A stretch of 64,000 nt of DNA from Ramlibacter aurantiacus (GTDB lineage Bacteria > Pseudomonadota > Gammaproteobacteria > Burkholderiales > Burkholderiaceae_C): contig NZ_JAEQNA010000002.1 in NCBI RefSeq assembly GCF_016722895.1, forward strand, positions 274,801 to 338,800, in the 5' to 3' direction. Positions within the stretch are counted from its first letter, which is position 1. Each line of letters starts with the position of its first letter. The notes below the pieces were generated by a model. It did not search any database and had not been told where the DNA came from. It saw only the letters and a list, made by a program, of their open reading frames with translations. This document shows, in pieces, positions 17,888 through 25,345 of the stretch. Both the position numbers and the translations under genes were made by a program.

Positions 17888-19123
17888 ATGCCCAAGAAGC
17901 CGCGCGAGCTGAAAGCCCTGGAGGTCAGTCGGCTGACTGAGCCAGGGCATCACGTTGTCGGCGGCGTTCCTGGGCTCGCGCTGCAGGTTGCGCCTGGCGG
18001 CGCCCGCACCTGGGTTCTGCGCATCACGGTCGGCAGCAAGCGGCGGGATATGGGCCTCGGCGGCTATCCAGGCGTCACGCTCGAGGACGCCAAGACGAAG
18101 GCGAGGCAGGCCCGGGCGCTGGTCGAGAAGGGAATTGACCCGATCCTGCAGCGTCGGCAAGCCAAGAGCGCCTTGGCAGCCCAGCAGGCCGCGCAGAAGA
18201 CCTTCAAGCAGTGCGCAACCGCCTACATCGACGGCAAGTCGCGGGAGTGGGCCAACGCCAAGCACGCAGCGCAGTGGACCAGCACACTCGAAACTTACGC
18301 TTACCCAACATTGGGCGACTTGCTCGTGGGCGACATTGGCCTGCCGCAGGTGCTCGGCGTGCTCAAGCCCATCTGGAACGACAAGACCGAAACGGCCTCC
18401 AGGGTTCGCGGACGCATCGAGGCGGTGCTGGACTGGGCGACGGTGCATGGCTACCGAGAAGGGCTCAACCCGGCCCGCTGGAAGGGGCACCTGGACAAGC
18501 TTCTAGCTGCGCGGGGCAAAGTGGCCAAGGTGCAGCATCACAAGGCGCTGCCGATCGACGACGTGCCGGCGTTCCTGGCCAGGCTCCGCGAGCAGGCCGG
18601 CATGGGCGCCCGCGCGCTGGAGTTCGCGATCCTGACTTTGGCACGCTCGGGCGAGGTCCGCGGCGCCACCTGGGCCGAGATTGACCTGGGGCGGGCCGAG
18701 TGGACCATCCCGGCCGAGCGGATGAAGGCGGGCAAGGAGCACCGCGTGCCGCTGTCCAAGCCGGCGCTGGAACTGCTACAGGCGCTGCCGCGGATGGAGG
18801 GCACAGACCTGGTGTTCCCGTCGACCATGCTCAAGCCGCTGAGCGATATGACTTTGCTGGCCGCCATGCGCCGCATGAAGGTGGACGCGGTGCCGCACGG
18901 CTTCCGCAGCTCCTTCCGGGACTGGGCCAGCGAGCGCACCAGCTACCCGCATGAGGTGGTGGAGATGGCACTGGCGCATGCGATCGCTGACAAGGTGGTA
19001 GCGGCCTACCTGCGGGGCGACGTGTTCGAGAAGCGCCGCCGACTGATGGACGACTGGGCCGCGTTCTGCGGCAACGTGATCAAGGGAGGCGGCATGGTGC
19101 CGCTGGAGAGAAACCGCGCCTGA
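17888..19123 (+). CDS. int: P4-type tyrosine recombinase (integrase)
   Basis: 411 residues. The N-terminal part matches the DUF4102 arm-binding domain (LALQVAPGGARTWVLRITVGSKRRDMGLGGYP). The catalytic domain has Arg253 in LTLARSGEVRGATW, Lys in MKAGKEHRVPLS, His337 and Arg340 in PHGFRSSFRDW, His364, and the nucleophile Tyr374 in AAYLRGD. All active-site residues are present. It should integrate and excise the element at the tRNA-Ser 3' end, directly adjacent at attL. Its coding region starts 147 bases from the tRNA, as expected for this integrase class. Confidence 0.96.
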   Translation: MPKKPRELKALEVSRLTEPGHHVVGGVPGLALQVAPGGARTWVLRITVGSKRRDMGLGGYPGVTLEDAKTKARQARALVEKGIDPILQRRQAKSALAAQQAAQKTFKQCATAYIDGKSREWANAKHAAQWTSTLETYAYPTLGDLLVGDIGLPQVLGVLKPIWNDKTETASRVRGRIEAVLDWATVHGYREGLNPARWKGHLDKLLAARGKVAKVQHHKALPIDDVPAFLARLREQAGMGARALEFAILTLARSGEVRGATWAEIDLGRAEWTIPAERMKAGKEHRVPLSKPALELLQALPRMEGTDLVFPSTMLKPLSDMTLLAAMRRMKVDAVPHGFRSSFRDWASERTSYPHEVVEMALAHAIADKVVAAYLRGDVFEKRRRLMDDWAAFCGNVIKGGGMVPLERNRA

Positions 19124-19231
19124 CGGCACTCAGGCACCGGGCCGCGCGGTTCAGCGGCAAGGCGGCCGGGCAAGTGGTGAAGCACAAGCCCGACCTAACT
19201 CACACGTCCAACCCCGTGAAAGGAAACGGAC

Positions 19232-19522
19232 ATGCAAGCTCACGAAACTGTACATCGCGTCGCCGACGCCGTTGAAGCTAAGACTCGGCGGTCTATAGCG
19301 TTCAGTGCGAACTACGAAGTCTTGCTGCTGGCGAGGACGCTCACCAAGGTCATCGAAGACGATGATCGAGGCTCAGAGCTCGCCACCGTGGCGCGCGGCA
19401 TGTTGCGCCGGATCCAAGACTTGAGCGAAATCGTGTACGAAGCGGCCCTTGCCACGGGTGACGACCGGCGCCCAACGCGTGAACTTCAGAGCGCTCTCGG
19501 CGGGGAGGTGCGCCATGACTGA
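19232..19522 (+). CDS. Small element protein, paralogue of the next gene
   Basis: 96 residues, soluble, with no recognisable domain. A segment of about 40 residues (LARTLTKVIEDDDRGSELAT, then VARGMLRRIQDLSEIVYEA) is clearly repeated in the next gene, so the two arose by tandem duplication. The pattern suggests two amphipathic helices with an acidic turn. A good ribosome-binding site (aaaggaaac) precedes the ATG. It is the first of a three-gene overlapping run after the integrase, a position where satellites often carry regulators or anti-phage functions; the function is unknown. Confidence 0.7.
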   Translation: MQAHETVHRVADAVEAKTRRSIAFSANYEVLLLARTLTKVIEDDDRGSELATVARGMLRRIQDLSEIVYEAALATGDDRRPTRELQSALGGEVRHD

Positions 19523-19757
19523 CCTCACCTGGCAAGACGTGGGCAGGGAAGCGAACTTCGAGATCCGTTGCCTCGCACGCGCGCTGTGGACCGTTATCGA
19601 GCGGTCTGACACAGGTTCAGAGGACACTGTCATTGCCCGGGGCATGCTGCGGCGCGTCGCGGAACTGAGTGAACTCGTGCATGAGGCATTCGTCCAGGAC
19701 GACGACGATGAACGCAGTCTGAAGGAAGCCGCGAGCCGGTTGTATCTCACGCACTGA
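19515..19757 (+). CDS. Small element protein, paralogue of the preceding gene
   Basis: 80 residues from the ATG at 19515, which has a strong ribosome-binding site (ggggagg) and overlaps the preceding stop by eight bases. The segment LARALWTVIERSDTGSEDTV followed by IARGMLRRVAELSELVHEA matches the upstream protein at most hydrophobic and many charged positions. The C-terminus is acidic (QDDDDERS). The frame is open further upstream, but that part lies inside the first gene. The function is not recognised. Confidence 0.7.
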   Translation: MTDLTWQDVGREANFEIRCLARALWTVIERSDTGSEDTVIARGMLRRVAELSELVHEAFVQDDDDERSLKEAASRLYLTH

Positions 19758-20374
19758 TGCCCACGAAGAAGCAAGCCGGGGCGAAAGCCCTGGCGGTTGA
19801 CGATCTCCTGGCGGGGCTGGAGCTGGCCGAGCAGACCGGCGCTCTCGTCTCCGGATTCGAGTTCACCGCCAAGGATCGGCAGGCGCTGGGCGCTTGGCTC
19901 GATGATCAGGCTATCGACGTGCTGCAAGCGCATGTCGAGGTCGCTTTGAGCGTCGAGGACAGCGATGCGGCGGAGCCGACCATAGGTGAATCGCGTGCCA
20001 TTCTGCAGCGCATCGAGGTCCTAGCCCGCGCACTGGCCAAGGCGATGGAGCAGGCACCGTCCATCGCCGCGGGACACCTTGAGGGCGCCAGGTACGCGGC
20101 TGGCTTGCCCCTCGGTGAGCAGATGGCCAGGGATCTCCAGCAGTTTGCGGCTGCGGTGGGGGACCGAATCGACTCCATGCCCAAACAGTCGCAGCGCACG
20201 GCGGGACACACGTTCCTTGTGAGCGGAATCGCGAGCATCGCAGAGCGAGCGGGCATTAACGTCACGGCATCTGAATCTGCGCCCTTCCATGACCTGTGCG
20301 AGTGCGTGTTCCGCGCACTGCGCATCAAAGAAGACTCTCGCGGCTCGATCCGCGCCTACCTCCGTTCGCGTTAA
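19757..20374 (+). CDS. Hypothetical element protein
   Basis: 205 residues. The start overlaps the preceding stop by one base (TGATG), so it is translationally coupled to the paralogue pair. The sequence is mostly helical, with a Lys/Ala N-terminus and a helical stretch AILQRIEVLARALAKAMEQA that loosely resembles the GMLRRIQDLSEIV core of the two upstream proteins. No transmembrane segment, nucleotide-binding motif or HTH is visible. The role is unknown. It is followed by a strong hairpin. Confidence 0.65.
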   Translation: MPTKKQAGAKALAVDDLLAGLELAEQTGALVSGFEFTAKDRQALGAWLDDQAIDVLQAHVEVALSVEDSDAAEPTIGESRAILQRIEVLARALAKAMEQAPSIAAGHLEGARYAAGLPLGEQMARDLQQFAAAVGDRIDSMPKQSQRTAGHTFLVSGIASIAERAGINVTASESAPFHDLCECVFRALRIKEDSRGSIRAYLRSR

Positions 20375-20381
20375 CGGGGGA

Positions 20382-20414
20382 GCACGATCGGGGTCTAGAT
20401 CTGGACCCCCGTGC
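20382..20414. terminator. Imperfect hairpin ending the first element operon
   Basis: gcacg (20382-20386) and ggggtc (20390-20395) pair with gacccc (20404-20409) and cgtgc (20410-20414), leaving a three-base bulge and an eight-base loop containing tctagatct-like symmetry. It starts eight bases after the stop of the 205-residue gene. Only a short T tract follows, so it could equally be an operator for the AlpA-like gene. Confidence 0.45.
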
Positions 20415-20488
20415 GTGCTGTTTCAGTCGCACGCAAACGCATACCGTCCATCCCCATGCCGCAGGTGTAGCGGCTTGGAGGAATGGAA

Positions 20489-20686
20489 ATGCGACAGCAA
20501 TCGACTTCACTTCGGCCCCGCCAGGCGGCTGCGTTCCTGGGGATCTCCCTGGCCACTCTCTGGCGGTGGTCGAAGGAACGCGAAGACTTCCCGAAGTTCA
20601 TCAAGCTCGGCCCGACCGTCACCGTAGTGCCTGCTGATCAACTGCAGGCCTGGCGTGATGCGCAGGCAGGGAAGGGCGCCAAGTGA
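20489..20686 (+). CDS. AlpA-like excisionase/regulator
   Basis: 65 residues from the ATG at 20489. GGAGG is seven bases upstream of this ATG but only one base from the alternative ATG at 20483, so the second start is preferred. The winged-HTH reads LRPRQAAAFLGISLATLWRW, then FPKFIKLG and an Arg/Trp C-terminal helix, the MerR/AlpA excisionase pattern. In P4-like elements AlpA proteins drive integrase expression or excision. It is followed by a one-base overlap into the next gene. Confidence 0.85.
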   Translation: MRQQSTSLRPRQAAAFLGISLATLWRWSKEREDFPKFIKLGPTVTVVPADQLQAWRDAQAGKGAK

Positions 20687-20946
20687 TGCGCGCCCCCGCA
20701 CGCCAGAAAAGCGGCACCGTGGTGTCGCTGCGCCCCTCAATCCCTGGCTCGGAGGACGCGGCCTACCTCGCCGCGTTCATGGTGGCGGACATAGAGCACC
20801 AGGCCGAACTTGCTGGACGAGAGCCCGAACTCGCGGACTGGGCGCCCGTCGTGAATGCATGCGGTCTGGATGCCGCGGAGTGCGCGTTGCGAGTGCGCGG
20901 CTGGATGCACACGGCCCACGCGAACGAACTGCGGAGGGCGAAGTAA
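20686..20946 (+). CDS. Hypothetical element protein
   Basis: 86 residues from the ATG at 20686 (TGATG overlap with the AlpA-like gene). It is a soluble, helical protein with no motif I recognise. It is coupled to the next gene by a TAATG overlap. The tight packing with replication genes downstream suggests a role in replication control, but that is inferred only from position. Confidence 0.6.
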   Translation: MRAPARQKSGTVVSLRPSIPGSEDAAYLAAFMVADIEHQAELAGREPELADWAPVVNACGLDAAECALRVRGWMHTAHANELRRAK

Positions 20947-21206
20947 TGCGCTCCGGCCAAGAAAAAGGCCCAGTGGTCGCCGGGCCTGAGGAAGTCACCA
21001 AAGAAGAAACTAGCACCGCGATTGTTGCCGACGATAGCGATGGCCGCAAGCGCACGGCCGACTTCAAGGCTCGCTTCGCCCTGGCAGGCTTCGCAGTCCA
21101 CGAGACGAGCGAAGGTGGCTTTCTCGTCTGCCGCTGGAACCTGGCCAAGCACTGCCCCGACATGGGCGCACTCGCCGCGTTCGCCAAGCTGGTGGGGGTG
21201 CGGTGA
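20946..21206 (+). CDS. Hypothetical element protein
   Basis: 86 residues from the ATG at 20946, overlapping the preceding stop by one base. The N-terminal half is acidic and Thr/Ser-rich and probably disordered. The C-terminal half is compact, with FALAGFAVHETSEGGFLVCR and DMGALAAFAKLVGVR. The latter half resembles short phage proteins found next to replication genes, though no family is assigned. It overlaps the next start by one base. Confidence 0.6.
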   Translation: MRSGQEKGPVVAGPEEVTKEETSTAIVADDSDGRKRTADFKARFALAGFAVHETSEGGFLVCRWNLAKHCPDMGALAAFAKLVGVR

Positions 21207-21667
21207 TGGCCTTCATCAAAGATCGGCTCCCGGACCCGCTCTCCTACTACGAGAGCCAGGTGCTTCGCCTGAGCCCGCGCGGCAAGCCCTGGCGAAGCGC
21301 CGAGTGCCAGTTCCACGGAGGCAGCGACTCCATGCGCATCAACATCGAGTCGGGCGCGTTCGTGTGCATGGCCCAGTGCGGCGCCCGCGGCGGCGACATC
21401 CTGAGTTACCAGATGGCAGCCCACGGACAGACGTTTATCGAGGCTGCCAAGGCTCTCGGCGCATGGGTCGGGGATGGCCGACCGAGCCGGCACCGGCCGA
21501 TGCCGTTCCCAGCGCGTGACGGGCTGACCGTGCTGCGCGAGGAGTCCATGCTGGTGGCAGTGGCTGCGTGCAATGTGGCTGGTGGGATCGAGCTTGCAGG
21601 TTCGGAGCTCGATCGCCTGCTGCAGGCCGCGAACCGGATCCACTTCATCGCGGAGGCCTGCGCGTGA
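21206..21667 (+). CDS. Stand-alone CHC2-type zinc-finger (primase-like) protein
   Basis: 153 residues from the ATG at 21206. Cys34-x2-His37, then 16 residues, Cys54-x3-Cys58 and a following GARGGDILSY match the DnaG CHC2 zinc-binding domain, with one extra residue in the last Cys pair. The TOPRIM catalytic domain of a bacterial primase is absent, and the remaining C-terminal part is short and helical. The likely role is template recognition in element replication, with the partner helicase encoded directly downstream with a GTGA overlap. Catalytic primase activity would have to come from elsewhere. Confidence 0.8.
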   Translation: MAFIKDRLPDPLSYYESQVLRLSPRGKPWRSAECQFHGGSDSMRINIESGAFVCMAQCGARGGDILSYQMAAHGQTFIEAAKALGAWVGDGRPSRHRPMPFPARDGLTVLREESMLVAVAACNVAGGIELAGSELDRLLQAANRIHFIAEACA

Positions 21668-22722
21668 GGCGAGCCACGGCATTCGACCGGGTCGACAGAG
21701 CGATGCCTCCGCCTGACCGGGCCGCTCTCGACTGGGCCTGGGCCGCGGACCTGCCGGAATGGCCTGACCCCGAGGAGCAGCTCGTGGAGGGCGTGATCGG
21801 GCGCCTGGCGCTGTCGGTCCTCTACGGCGACAGCAACTCCGGCAAGACCTTCCTCGCGGTGGACATCGGCTGTGCGCTGGCCCAGCGCTCTAAGTGGATG
21901 GGCCGGCACACGCTCGGCGGCCTTGTGGTCTACCTGGCCACCGAGTCGCCGCAGTCGGTTCGCACCCGTCTGCAGGCGTACCAGCGGCACTACGGTCGCA
22001 AGGTGCCGAACTTCGCCATCGTGCAGAGCCCGATCAACCTGTTCGACAGCGGCGCCGATGCGCAGGCGGTGGTGACGCTGATCCGGGAACTGGAGTCCGA
22101 GGTCGGCGAGAAGTGCGAGCTGGTGATCGGCGACACGCTTTCGCGCATGGCGGCTGGCGCCAACGAGAACAGCGGCGAGGACATGGGCACCGTGATCAAG
22201 CACGCCGAGCAGATCAAGCGGGACGCGCAGGTGCATGTGCTCCTGATCCACCACAGCGGCAAGGACCAGGCCCGAGGCGCCCGCGGCTGGTCAGGGCTGC
22301 GCGCTGCGATCGACACCGAGATTGAGGTGACGGCAGACGAGGCGACTGGGATGCGAGTTGCCGAGATCACAAAGCAGCGCGACATCCCTGGCAAGGGCTC
22401 TCGCTTCGGCTTCCGCCTGGAGGTGGTCGACCTGGGACCGGGCCAATGGGACACGCGCCGCAGCTCCTGCGTCGTGGTGCCCGCAGATGCGCCCGCCAAG
22501 GTGGCCAAGGGTAAGCGGCCATCCGAGGTCGCCGGCGCGATTGTGGAGGCCCTGCGTGCCCGCGGTACCGGCATGAAGCGGGGCGACTTGGCCAAGCACC
22601 TCGACCAGTACCAGCGCCAGTCGGTCTACCGAGAGATCAACAAGCTGCTCGACGCTCACCGGCTGATCGAGACAGCAGGCGTGGTGGCCCTCAACAAGTC
22701 GGCTCAGGAAGTGAGCTTCTGA
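21664..22722 (+). CDS. RepA-like AAA/RecA-fold replicative helicase
   Basis: 352 residues from a GTG at 21664 that overlaps the zinc-finger stop. Walker A is GDSNSGKT (residues 55-62), Walker B is ELVIGDTLSRM, and the motif VLLIHHSGKD with the GWSGLRAAIDTEI segment is typical of the AAA_25/RepA group of hexameric helicases. The C-terminal 80 residues look like a winged-helix domain (MKRGDLAKHLDQYQRQSVYREINKL) that could bind the adjacent iterons. Its stop is four bases from the first iteron-like repeat, so origin and initiator are contiguous. Confidence 0.88.
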   Translation: MRRATAFDRVDRAMPPPDRAALDWAWAADLPEWPDPEEQLVEGVIGRLALSVLYGDSNSGKTFLAVDIGCALAQRSKWMGRHTLGGLVVYLATESPQSVRTRLQAYQRHYGRKVPNFAIVQSPINLFDSGADAQAVVTLIRELESEVGEKCELVIGDTLSRMAAGANENSGEDMGTVIKHAEQIKRDAQVHVLLIHHSGKDQARGARGWSGLRAAIDTEIEVTADEATGMRVAEITKQRDIPGKGSRFGFRLEVVDLGPGQWDTRRSSCVVVPADAPAKVAKGKRPSEVAGAIVEALRARGTGMKRGDLAKHLDQYQRQSVYREINKLLDAHRLIETAGVVALNKSAQEVSF

Positions 22723-22725
22723 TGC

Positions 22726-22837
22726 TGTCTCCAACTGTCTCCAACTGTCGCCGAGAGACATTCGGCGACACCGGCACATGGTGTCTCCAACTGTCTCCTC
22801 TCTCTATAGGAGAGGAGACAGGAGACAACCGGCGACA
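22726..22837. repeat. Iteron-like array, candidate replication origin
   Basis: Nine heptamers of the form TGTCTCC or TGTCGCC lie within 112 bases. Forward copies start at 22726, 22736, 22746, 22782 and 22792; inverted copies (GGAGACA/GGCGACA) start at 22764, 22814, 22821 and 22831. Three forward copies carry the decamer tgtctccaac, and neighbours are spaced exactly 10 bases, one helical turn. A perfect 10-bp inverted repeat, gtctcctctc/gagaggagac, surrounds a tctatag loop at 22793-22819. The array follows the helicase gene directly. The rest of the gap to 23119 is gene-free as far as I can tell; an open frame at 22722-23123 runs through the repeats and is not supported. Confidence 0.75.
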
Positions 22838-23119
22838 AGCCCCCAGGGGCACCGTCCGAATTTCGGCCGTCCGACCCGGAAACCGAGTGGTTCGCCTTGC
22901 TTTAACGCTAACCCACAACTTCTCGTGCGCGCGCGCGAGGGCCGGGGGGCGGGTCAAAGGCTGGCTCGACTCGATCTCGAAACCGCACGGTTTCCCACGC
23001 GCAAAACTTTTCCCCCTTTTGAACGTTATTCAAACGGCCCATCCCAATCGGCCGGAAACCCGCGCCACGCCTTACTTCCGGGCGGTTCGGTCCCTTGCTC
23101 CCCGTCAGAAGAAATCAAA

Positions 23120-23353
23120 ATGAATCAGCAAACCACCACGACCACAGATGCGGCGCAGTTCCTGCGCCAGGTGCTGGCCGGCGACTCGCTGGATCTGCAG
23201 GCCCTACAGGCAATGGCTGCGAGCCTGCGCGGGTTCACCTCGACCCGCCGATATGCGGACTTGGGGTTGCTGCTGGCCCCGGTGATTGCCGACTACGTGC
23301 GATCGGAGGTAATCATGCGCCGCTCGATGAACATGTCCTCGAGGGCGAGATGA
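23120..23353 (+). CDS. Small hypothetical element protein
   Basis: 77 residues from the ATG at 23120, preceded by a purine stretch (gaagaaatc). The N-terminus is Thr-rich and the rest is helical (LRQVLAGDSLDLQALQAMAA, then RYADLGLLLAPVIADYVRSE). No domain is recognised. The stop overlaps the start of the next gene by four bases (ATGA), linking it to the second HTH protein. The longer frame upstream runs back towards the repeats and was not used. Confidence 0.6.
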   Translation: MNQQTTTTTDAAQFLRQVLAGDSLDLQALQAMAASLRGFTSTRRYADLGLLLAPVIADYVRSEVIMRRSMNMSSRAR

Positions 23354-23583
23354 GCGAGCGCCGAGTCCCGGAGCACGCCGCATTCCTACGGCGCCAGCAG
23401 GTCGCCTATGAGCTGGGCGTCAGCCGTCACACCCTGCGGCGCATGATCGAACGTGACCCCGAGTTCCCGCGGTTCTTCGCGCTGACGCCAGGCATTGAGG
23501 TGATCGAACGCAGTGAGTTCGAGCGCTGGCTGCTGCGCAAGAAGATCGCCGCGCGCCAACAGCACCAAGCTGCGCCAACGTGA
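23350..23583 (+). CDS. Second AlpA/MerR-like winged-HTH protein
   Basis: 77 residues from the ATG at 23350. FLRRQQVAYELGVSRHTLRR followed by DPEFPRFFALTPGIEVIERS and a Arg/Lys-rich helix gives the same winged-HTH layout as the AlpA-like protein at 20489, though diverged. It lies between the origin-like array and the capsid gene, so it is a good candidate for the switch that turns on the structural genes. The regulated target is inferred from position only. Confidence 0.75.
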   Translation: MSERRVPEHAAFLRRQQVAYELGVSRHTLRRMIERDPEFPRFFALTPGIEVIERSEFERWLLRKKIAARQQHQAAPT

Positions 23584-23653
23584 TCCCGGTTTGCCCGTTG
23601 CTGCGCATCCCCCTCCAGTCGCACGATTAGCTCATCAACAACGGAGGGTCCTC

Positions 23654-24874
23654 ATGGCCAAACTTGCAGAACTTCGGGCAGAGCGCGATCAGCTCATCGA
23701 ACAGTCTTCGTCCATCACGTCGCAGGGAAAGTATTCCCAAACTGAGGCGGTGAAGGTCGAGTCGAACCTGGCTCGCGTCGACAAGATCGATGAGGAGATC
23801 CGCGCAATCATCGGCCGGGCGGAAGAGGCGGGCGATGAGCTGTCCACGAGCGAGAGCGCCCTGAAGGTACTGCGCACTGGCAAGGAGATCCGCGCGCACT
23901 ACCGCAAGAGCGGAGCGGCCGGCGTCGGCTCGGGCGAGGGTCTCTCGTTCTCCGCCTTCGTCCGCGGCGTCGCCGGCATGAAGACTACCCCGGAAGTGCA
24001 GGCCGCCCTCTCCGAAGGAACGGACACCGCAGGTGGGTACGCCGTCCCTCATGTGCTGATGCCTGGGATTCTGGAAGCCTTGGTGCCCGCCTCCTCGTTG
24101 ATGCAGGCGGGCGCTGGCATCGTGCCGGTGCCAGGAGGCAAGGATTTCACGACCGCCGGCATCGACAGCATCCCGACGGCAGCGTGGCGGCTCGAGTCCG
24201 GAAGTGTTACGTCTTCAGAGCCCTCGTTCCGCGCCGTGGTCGCTGCGCCCAAATCGCTCGCGTTCATGTTCAAGGTGAGCCGCGAGTTGCTGATGGACGC
24301 CCGCAACATGGACGAGGCCCTCACGACCGCATGCGCGCAGGCGATGGCCAAAGAGCTCGATCGCGCCGGCTTGCGCGGTAGCGGCACAAATCCCGAGCCC
24401 CGCGGCATCCTGAACACGAGCGGCATCAACAGCGTGGCTAACGGGACGAACGGCGAGTCGCTGGCCACTCTCGGCTATGTGAATTTCTTCAGCGGCGTCC
24501 AGGCTGCGCTGAACGCCAACGCGCCCGCACCGACAGCAGCGATCATGAGCCCGCGCAGTCTGGTCACGCTCGCCGCGCTTGAGGACTCAACGGGCCAACC
24601 GCTGCGCGTACCTCGAATGCTTGAGGGCATTCGGCAGATCGGCACCAGCCAGGTGCCCAACAACCTGACTGTCGGCACTTCGACCGATTGCACCGAGATC
24701 TACCTTGGGGACTTCTCCAAGATGGCATTCATCATGCGCGAGCAGTTCTCCATGATGATGCTCAAGGAACTCTACGCCGGGACCGGCGAGATCGGTTTCG
24801 TCTGCCACGCCCGCGCAGACGTTGCCTTGTGGTACGCCAAGGCATTCACGGTGATCACTGGCCTTCGCGCCTAA
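23654..24874 (+). CDS. HK97-fold phage major capsid protein
   Basis: 406 residues from the ATG at 23654 with ggaggg eight bases upstream. The N-terminal ~100 residues are a charged coiled coil (LAELRAERDQLIEQSSSITS...), the delta/scaffold domain. The capsid core follows: GGYAVPHVLMPGILEALVPA, AWRLESGSVTSSEPSFRAVV, KVSRELLMDA, RGSGTNPEPRGILN and a P-domain/A-domain C-terminus ending GFVCHARADVALWYAKAF. In tailed phages the delta domain is removed by a protease encoded just upstream; none is present here. No portal or terminase gene is nearby either, so packaging would need a helper. The gene looks intact. Confidence 0.93.
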   Translation: MAKLAELRAERDQLIEQSSSITSQGKYSQTEAVKVESNLARVDKIDEEIRAIIGRAEEAGDELSTSESALKVLRTGKEIRAHYRKSGAAGVGSGEGLSFSAFVRGVAGMKTTPEVQAALSEGTDTAGGYAVPHVLMPGILEALVPASSLMQAGAGIVPVPGGKDFTTAGIDSIPTAAWRLESGSVTSSEPSFRAVVAAPKSLAFMFKVSRELLMDARNMDEALTTACAQAMAKELDRAGLRGSGTNPEPRGILNTSGINSVANGTNGESLATLGYVNFFSGVQAALNANAPAPTAAIMSPRSLVTLAALEDSTGQPLRVPRMLEGIRQIGTSQVPNNLTVGTSTDCTEIYLGDFSKMAFIMREQFSMMMLKELYAGTGEIGFVCHARADVALWYAKAFTVITGLRA

Positions 24875-25057
24875 CCGACTGCAGGGAGTTTCCTTCCCAG
24901 GAGCGGCCCGCTTGAGCCGCGCAGATTCAAGAGCCGGTGGCATCGAGGGCTGCGCGACCGGCACCTACTTCCAATTGACCGGTAGCCGCGAGAGGGATCA
25001 TGGCAGGCCTGACTAGCTGCGCCGAACTCCCTCACCCCTCAACAACGAAAGACACAA

Positions 25058-25321
25058 ATGGCCAACATCATCGCCAGCGGAACGACCGAGGCGTCGTCTT
25101 CCGAGTTCACCCTCACCACCGACAGCGCCAACATCTACATCACCGGAGGCGCGCCCGGCTCGGATGCCCGCGCGCTGGTCCAGATCAAGGCCGCGGACGG
25201 CACGTTTTCCACCGTTGGCGAGCTGACCAAGCAGTTCCCGGCGCAGCTGCTCACGGGCGCAGGAACCTACAGAGTGACGCGCGTGGCCACTGCCACAGCC
25301 TTCGGCGTGGACAAGAACTAG
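25058..25321 (+). CDS. Small virion-like protein downstream of the capsid gene
   Basis: 87 residues, almost entirely short beta strands (SSEFTLTTDSANIYITGGAP, ALVQIKAADGTFSTVGELTK). In phages a small beta-rich protein at this position is often a head decoration protein or a short fibre-associated protein, but I do not recognise a specific family. About 180 bases separate it from the capsid stop; that stretch holds no clear gene. Confidence 0.6.
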   Translation: MANIIASGTTEASSSEFTLTTDSANIYITGGAPGSDARALVQIKAADGTFSTVGELTKQFPAQLLTGAGTYRVTRVATATAFGVDKN

Positions 25322-25345
25322 ACCCGCTTCATATGGGGATACTCC

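Noticed and set aside
22722..23123. 133-residue frame after the helicase gene
   Set aside because: It is made largely of the iteron-like repeats and has no protein-like character.
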